Source: Fusibacter_A sp965140735 | Lineage (GTDB): Bacteria; Bacillota; Clostridia; Peptostreptococcales; Acidaminobacteraceae | Length of the DNA stretch: 64,000 bases | Reading direction: 5' to 3' | NCBI GenBank assembly: GCA_965140735.1 | Contig: OZ223306.1 | Coordinates: 4,092,001-4,156,000 of the forward strand | Shown: piece after piece, positions 59,770 to 64,000 of the stretch | How positions within the stretch are numbered: position 1 is the first letter of the stretch | How the letters are laid out: each line of letters starts with the position of its first letter | The notes under the pieces: generated by a model | The model's database searches: none | Told to the model about the DNA's origin: nothing | What the model saw: the letters and a program-made list of their open reading frames with translations, nothing else | Translations under genes and position numbers: made by a program

Positions 59770-61550
59770 CTTTTTTCGACGAGAGATTCAAAGAGATCAA
59801 TATCATTTTTGATAAGTTCTAATGATTGACGCCAGAATGCCTTTGAAGTTGGATCGATATCCACAATATCACAAACAGATTCAATTGACATTTTTCCAGT
59901 GGCTCTTAAGAGCATGTCATATTTACTAATAAAGGCATCGCCTTTTTCTAGATATTGAGCGTATAAGCCAGTCGCAAATAAAAGGCCAAACGCATAAGGG
60001 AAATTGTAAAAGTTGCGCGCAGCATAGTAGTAATGTGTTTTGTTAAGCCACATATACGGATGAAGTATATTGGGATCAATACTATCGCCATATGCCTTTA
60101 ATTGAGCATTCATCATTAAATTATTAAATTCATTTACAGACAGTGGGTGATCTTTTCGAGTTGCCATCACTTGTGTTTCAAAGTAATAGCGCGACAAGAT
60201 ATCCACAATGACTTGCAAAGCGTTCTGCAAACGATTTTCAAGAATAGTGAGCGTCAAGTCTTCGTCAGCAGTTTTCATGGCCGCCTTCCGTACAATTGTT
60301 TCACAAAAGATAGACGCAGTTTCTGCTAACGGCATAGGATAACTTGTATTTAAAATAGATTCATCTTTTAAGCGATCACCATGGAAAGCATGGCCAAGTT
60401 CGTGTGCAATCGTAAGCACGTTTTTAAAATTGCCTGTAAAATTAAGGAGAACTCTACTTTCGCCAATGCTCGGAATATTTGAGCAAAAAGCACCACCAAC
60501 CTTGCCTTCCCTAGGTTCAAAATCTAGCCACTCAAGATCAAAGCTTTTTTGAGCAAACGCTGCTAGCTCTGGACTGAAATCAGCAAAATTTTTCACAATA
60601 AAAGCCTTGGCTTCTTCTATGGTATAGTGAACTGTCTTGTCCCCTATCGGAGCAGCAATATCATAAAAGGGAATTCTATATGGTGCAGGATGTCCAAGTT
60701 TTTTAGCTTTAATTTTAAGATAGCGTCTAAATTCAGGCAAATACTCTTCCATAGTCTCGATCATAGCATTTAAGCTTTTTTTTGAAAGGCGTGCATTATA
60801 AAGTGTTTCATCAAGTGGGGATTCGAACCCACGGAGCTCAGAAAGTGTCAACACTTCACCTTTGATACTGTTTAAGGCAGAAGCAGATATCTCATCATGT
60901 TTTTTATAAGCTTCTAGCTCTGCGTAGTAGCCCTTTTTTCTAAGTTCGGGATCGGCATCAAAAGCAAAATTGCGTATGGTCATAATAGGAAGTGTTTTAG
61001 TTTCACCATCAATTTCAATGTTACCCGTGAGTTGAGAGGTAACTTTGCTTTGGAGTGTTTCAAAAGAATCTGAACCAGTTGTTCTAAGTTTGGCGATCAT
61101 AATTTCTTCACGAGTACTCAACAGATGTTTTGTACTTTCTTGTTGCTCTTTTAAATAAAATAGATGTGTCTCTATGATCTGAGACTGCGCCGCTAGATCT
61201 GATAAAATGTTATGTTCAGGGAGGCAGCGTTTAAACCTTACGATGTACTCGGTAAGCGAATTGCTTGCTTCTTGAACTTTATTGATCAAAACAAGACTTT
61301 CTTGTGATCTAGAATTTGCTTTGAAGGTTAAGAAGCCATATGCACTCATTGTTTTGAGTAGTGCTGTATCCTCTGCTAAATAACTTAAAAATTGTTCGAT
61401 GCCCTTTTTAAGATCAATTTTTCCAGATTCAAGTTGAGCTATTATAAGCTCATATTTAGGGGTTAATGATTTAATTTTAAGTAAATCAGCCTTTAATTTA
61501 GGATCTTCAAAACTTAAATAAAGACTGTTAAGTTGCCAACGATTATTCAT
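59757..61550 (-). CDS. pepF: Oligoendopeptidase F (copy 1)
   Basis: This 597-residue M3-family zinc peptidase cleaves short peptides in the cytosol. The active site is AHELGHAFHGD near residue 386, with the zinc glutamate in LAETASIFCET. PLSVNEFNNL and YMWLNKTHYYYAARNFYNFPYAFGLLFA are family segments. It is close in sequence to the next gene upstream, 15 bases away, so the pair arose by duplication. The start is the ATG behind GGAGGCG. Confidence 0.96.
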   Translation of the reverse strand: MNNRWQLNSLYLSFEDPKLKADLLKIKSLTPKYELIIAQLESGKIDLKKGIEQFLSYLAEDTALLKTMSAYGFLTFKANSRSQESLVLINKVQEASNSLTEYIVRFKRCLPEHNILSDLAAQSQIIETHLFYLKEQQESTKHLLSTREEIMIAKLRTTGSDSFETLQSKVTSQLTGNIEIDGETKTLPIMTIRNFAFDADPELRKKGYYAELEAYKKHDEISASALNSIKGEVLTLSELRGFESPLDETLYNARLSKKSLNAMIETMEEYLPEFRRYLKIKAKKLGHPAPYRIPFYDIAAPIGDKTVHYTIEEAKAFIVKNFADFSPELAAFAQKSFDLEWLDFEPREGKVGGAFCSNIPSIGESRVLLNFTGNFKNVLTIAHELGHAFHGDRLKDESILNTSYPMPLAETASIFCETIVRKAAMKTADEDLTLTILENRLQNALQVIVDILSRYYFETQVMATRKDHPLSVNEFNNLMMNAQLKAYGDSIDPNILHPYMWLNKTHYYYAARNFYNFPYAFGLLFATGLYAQYLEKGDAFISKYDMLLRATGKMSIESVCDIVDIDPTSKAFWRQSLELIKNDIDLFESLVEKSYPQ

Positions 61551-61565
61551 TTTCGCCTCCATGAT

Positions 61566-63323
61566 TTATGCGGTTAATGTTACGAATGCCTCAATATCTT
61601 TTTTTATAATTTCAAGTGAGTTAATCCAAAATGTCTCTGATTCAACATCTATATCCATGAGTTTGCAGACATCTACTATGGACATTTTACCCGCTGATGC
61701 AAGTAAATGGTCATAGTGCTTAACAAAATAGGTTTTATCTTCAAGGTATTTTGCGTAAAGCCCTTTTGCAAAGAGTAAACCAAAAGCATAAGGGAAGTTA
61801 TAAAAGTTTAGCCCTGCAGAGTAATAGTGTGGTTTAATGAGCCACATATATGGATGCAGATAATTATGATCAAGCCCATTACCATAAGCTTCTTTTTGGG
61901 CCTTTAGCATAGTCTCTTTGAGTTCATCTACTGATAACGGGTGGTCCACACGTGTGTCAAATAAGGCGGACTCAAATAGAAATCTTGAGTAGATGTCACA
62001 AATAACTTGTGTGGCATCTTGTAGAGCACTTTCTAAGATGGTAATGGCTTCTTCTTTTGAGGCAATGGCAAGTGCTGCATTGTTCACGATGGTCTCACAG
62101 AATGTAGAGGCTGTTTCAGCAAGTGGCATTGGTGCATCAATGTTTAAAATGTTTTCATCTATAGCACACATTGCGTGATAGCCATGCCCGAGTTCATGGG
62201 CTAAAGTGGTTACATCACCTAAGTTTCCCGTATAGTTGAGCATCACTCTAAACGCTTTTATAGGGTGTTGATCTGCACAAAATGCGCCATTGACTTTACC
62301 ATCTTTGGGTTCAACATCAATCCAAGAGTTGTCCATGGCATCTTTAGCAACTTGATAGAGTTTATCTGAAAACTGTTTAAAATTAGCCAAAACGAATTTG
62401 CAACCTTCTTCATAGGTATATTTTTTAGAATGAGTCCCTATAGGTGCAAAGAGATCATAGAAAGGAAGTCCGTTTTCATGATGCAAGTATTTGCCTTTGG
62501 CTATAAGATAATTTTGAAATTCTGGAATATATTTTTTTATGGCACTAAACATAGCATCAAGCGTTTTTTTAGACATTCTTGAATCTTCAAGTGTTTTATC
62601 TAGTGGTGAAGCATAGCCTCTGAGTTCACTCATGGTAATAACTTCACCTTTTATACTGTTTAATGAAAGGGCAATCGCTTCATCAATTTTTTGGTACGCT
62701 AAAAGTTCAGCTTCATAGGCTGCTTTTCGAACCTTAGGGTCAGGGTCGCTTGCCAAATTTCGGATAGTTGCGATTGGCAATATTTCTGTTTTGTCTCCTA
62801 GAGTAAGTGTTGCAGTAAGTGTTGAAGTTAATTTACTCTGTAACGTACTCCATGCAGTTGAACCTGTTTGGGATAATTTAGAGGCGATAACTTCTTCTGA
62901 TTCAGAAAGCATATGTGCACCAGATGCTTTTAGTTCCATTATAATAAAAGAGAGCGAAGATAAGTATTCAGAGTTCTTGATAATAGAATCGATATCCTCT
63001 ATCTGATTTAAAAAAGTGACACATTTTGTTCTTGCGAGGGTTGTATTATTGTAAAGGGTTAAAATTTTATCTGAGTATTGAAGTGCTTTTTCATCTTTTG
63101 TATTGACTGAAAAAGTCAAGTTACAGTAGGAAAAGAGCATAGAGAATAAAGTGCTAAATTTTTCGTAGTGCATAAAATAAGCTTCTAGAGAACTGCCATC
63201 TTTCAAAGATTCAGCGGCAGTATTCAATGCCTTGAGTTCATTTTCAAGCGATTTGAAATCTGCTTTAAAGTCGGTTGAGTCAAAGCCAGTGTAAAGTTCA
63301 TTTAAACTCCAATTATAATCCAT
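61566..63323 (-). CDS. pepF: Oligoendopeptidase F (copy 2)
   Basis: This 585-residue paralogue has the same zinc site AHELGHGYHAM near residue 376 and LAETASTFCET. It also has the PLSVDELKE and GLNFYNFPYAFGLLFAKG segments. It is first in the two-gene unit; GGAGGC precedes its ATG. The two copies are alike along their length but differ in many substrate-side residues, so different peptide preferences are plausible. Confidence 0.96.
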   Translation of the reverse strand: MDYNWSLNELYTGFDSTDFKADFKSLENELKALNTAAESLKDGSSLEAYFMHYEKFSTLFSMLFSYCNLTFSVNTKDEKALQYSDKILTLYNNTTLARTKCVTFLNQIEDIDSIIKNSEYLSSLSFIIMELKASGAHMLSESEEVIASKLSQTGSTAWSTLQSKLTSTLTATLTLGDKTEILPIATIRNLASDPDPKVRKAAYEAELLAYQKIDEAIALSLNSIKGEVITMSELRGYASPLDKTLEDSRMSKKTLDAMFSAIKKYIPEFQNYLIAKGKYLHHENGLPFYDLFAPIGTHSKKYTYEEGCKFVLANFKQFSDKLYQVAKDAMDNSWIDVEPKDGKVNGAFCADQHPIKAFRVMLNYTGNLGDVTTLAHELGHGYHAMCAIDENILNIDAPMPLAETASTFCETIVNNAALAIASKEEAITILESALQDATQVICDIYSRFLFESALFDTRVDHPLSVDELKETMLKAQKEAYGNGLDHNYLHPYMWLIKPHYYSAGLNFYNFPYAFGLLFAKGLYAKYLEDKTYFVKHYDHLLASAGKMSIVDVCKLMDIDVESETFWINSLEIIKKDIEAFVTLTA

Positions 63324-63449
63324 TGAGTGCCTCCTATAAATTTAGATTCACGAAGTAATATCAATAGTATACCATACAAAATTATTTATATGGAAGAAAA
63401 ACAATTTTGAGATCAAATGACTTAATTTACTATGTGACCTTTGTAGCCA

Positions 63450-63487
63450 AAAAAATAAGCCGCCACTTTTTTTAGTGGGGCTTATTC
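63450..63487 (-). terminator. Terminator of the GGDEF gene
   Basis: On the minus strand AATAAGCCCCACT and AGTGGCGGCTTATT pair with one mismatch, and a T run follows. The left arm begins in the stop codon of the GGDEF gene. Confidence 0.75.
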
Positions 63488-64000
63488 AATGCAATATAGA
63501 AGTCAAAATATCTTGATGCGTCTCTTTATAGGCCTTCTTAAATTCATACATTCGAATGTCTGCAATTTTCACAAGGACATCGTAAACCATTGAATCATCA
63601 GGAGAGTTCGCTAAGCCGTAACTAAAGCTTACAGGTAATTTGTGACCATTAAAATTCACGGTATGGTATTCATATTTTTGAAATATACGGGCCATTTTTT
63701 CTTCAGCTTTTTGAGAGCGAATGTTCTTAAGAAGAAGTACGAACTCATCGCCACCAACTCTAGAGAAAATATCAGAATCACGAATAGAATCGTGAATGAT
63801 ACTTGAGAACTCAGATAAGACAAGATCACCAGCCGTGTGTCCAAAAGTATCGTTAATTGACTTTAAGAAATTTAGATCACAGAGCACAATCGCGTAGGGT
63901 TCAAGATTTTCAAGTGTTATTTCATTGTGAGATTCAAATATTTTTTCGAAATAATTGCGATTATAAGCACCTGTAAGTTTATCAAATTTGGAAAGTTTGA
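63486..64000 (-). CDS. GGDEF-domain diguanylate cyclase (5' partial)
   Basis: About 170 residues of the C-terminal GGDEF domain are visible, reading in from the right edge. It starts with LSKFDKLTGAYNRNYFE, the usual entry to the domain. The metal aspartate is in CDLNFLKSINDTFGH, and the active loop is RVGGDEFVLLL, unchanged from the catalytic consensus. It would make cyclic di-GMP. The sensor part and start lie outside the window. Confidence 0.93.
   Translation of the reverse strand, partial: KLSKFDKLTGAYNRNYFEKIFESHNEITLENLEPYAIVLCDLNFLKSINDTFGHTAGDLVLSEFSSIIHDSIRDSDIFSRVGGDEFVLLLKNIRSQKAEEKMARIFQKYEYHTVNFNGHKLPVSFSYGLANSPDDSMVYDVLVKIADIRMYEFKKAYKETHQDILTSILH

Noticed and set aside
60811..60840. 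A stretch resembling a tRNA T-arm (GGGGATTCGAACCC)
   Set aside because: It lies inside the pepF reading frame where it encodes RGFESP, and no acceptor or anticodon stem surrounds it.

Overview
The window is AT-rich chromosomal DNA of an anaerobic, low-GC Gram-positive bacterium of the Clostridia. This follows from strong AGGAGG ribosome sites, a T-box and a TPP riboswitch, Fur/PerR-type control of rubredoxin, desulfoferrodoxin and rubrerythrin, a RecU resolvase, and a UGA-recoded HesB-like selenoprotein. I cannot name the genus with confidence. There are 59 intact or window-truncated protein genes, plus relic or doubtful short reading frames. I see no rRNA, tRNA, CRISPR array, prophage or insertion sequence.

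Layout. 1-9149: a carboxylate uptake and catabolism cluster with a tripartite tricarboxylate transporter, a metallo-beta-lactamase-fold hydrolase, a PrpR-like sigma-54 activator, then a near-perfect sigma-54 promoter driving a 2-hydroxyacid dehydrogenase, an RraA-like aldolase and an amidohydrolase. 9443-15833: Na+/solute symporter, WYL regulator, DJ-1/PfpI protein, NAD synthetase and SEC-C methionine aminopeptidase. 16172-18762: a three-gene chemosensory module with a CheA-like protein that lacks the phosphotransfer and ATP-binding motifs, a CheW, and a soluble PocR-domain receptor. 19142-24021: amino-sugar/PTS operon (two HPr proteins, an EIIA relic, EIIB, NagA, NagB, Enzyme I, no EIIC) behind a second sigma-54-type promoter with an upstream TTACACA repeat array. 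24355-27014: LysR regulator and a hybrid histidine kinase.

27076-29402: T-box controlled cysK-cysE, a 104-bp structured repeat whose second copy lies at 53580, a cloverleaf-forming inverted repeat and a 72-bp tandem repeat. 29589-36507: a membrane protein, a two-cluster iron-sulfur protein behind an HcpR-like palindrome, and a TetR-controlled ABC/adaptor efflux operon. 36730-41710: ung, then the TPP-riboswitch thiamine operon thiC-thiW-thiD-thiM-thiE. 41813-43770: GNAT, PhzF and RecU genes. 43828-44083: a DnaA-box cluster. 44188-47821: a CsoR-linked sulfur/redox region (selenoprotein, glutaredoxin, four-domain CoA-disulfide reductase fusion, CsoR). 48021-52001: MacAB-like efflux operon plus a Yip1-like protein. 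52151-54836: PerR-type oxidative-stress cluster. 54970-64000: rnhA, a transmembrane chemoreceptor, a RocB-like peptidase, a second DnaA-box cluster, two tandem PepF oligopeptidases and a truncated GGDEF protein.

The parts most worth following are the recoded selenoprotein, the kinase-dead chemosensory trio, the two sigma-54 circuits with candidate activator sites, the two structured intergenic repeats and the two DnaA-box clusters. Functions rest on motif reading and family knowledge; no database search was possible.
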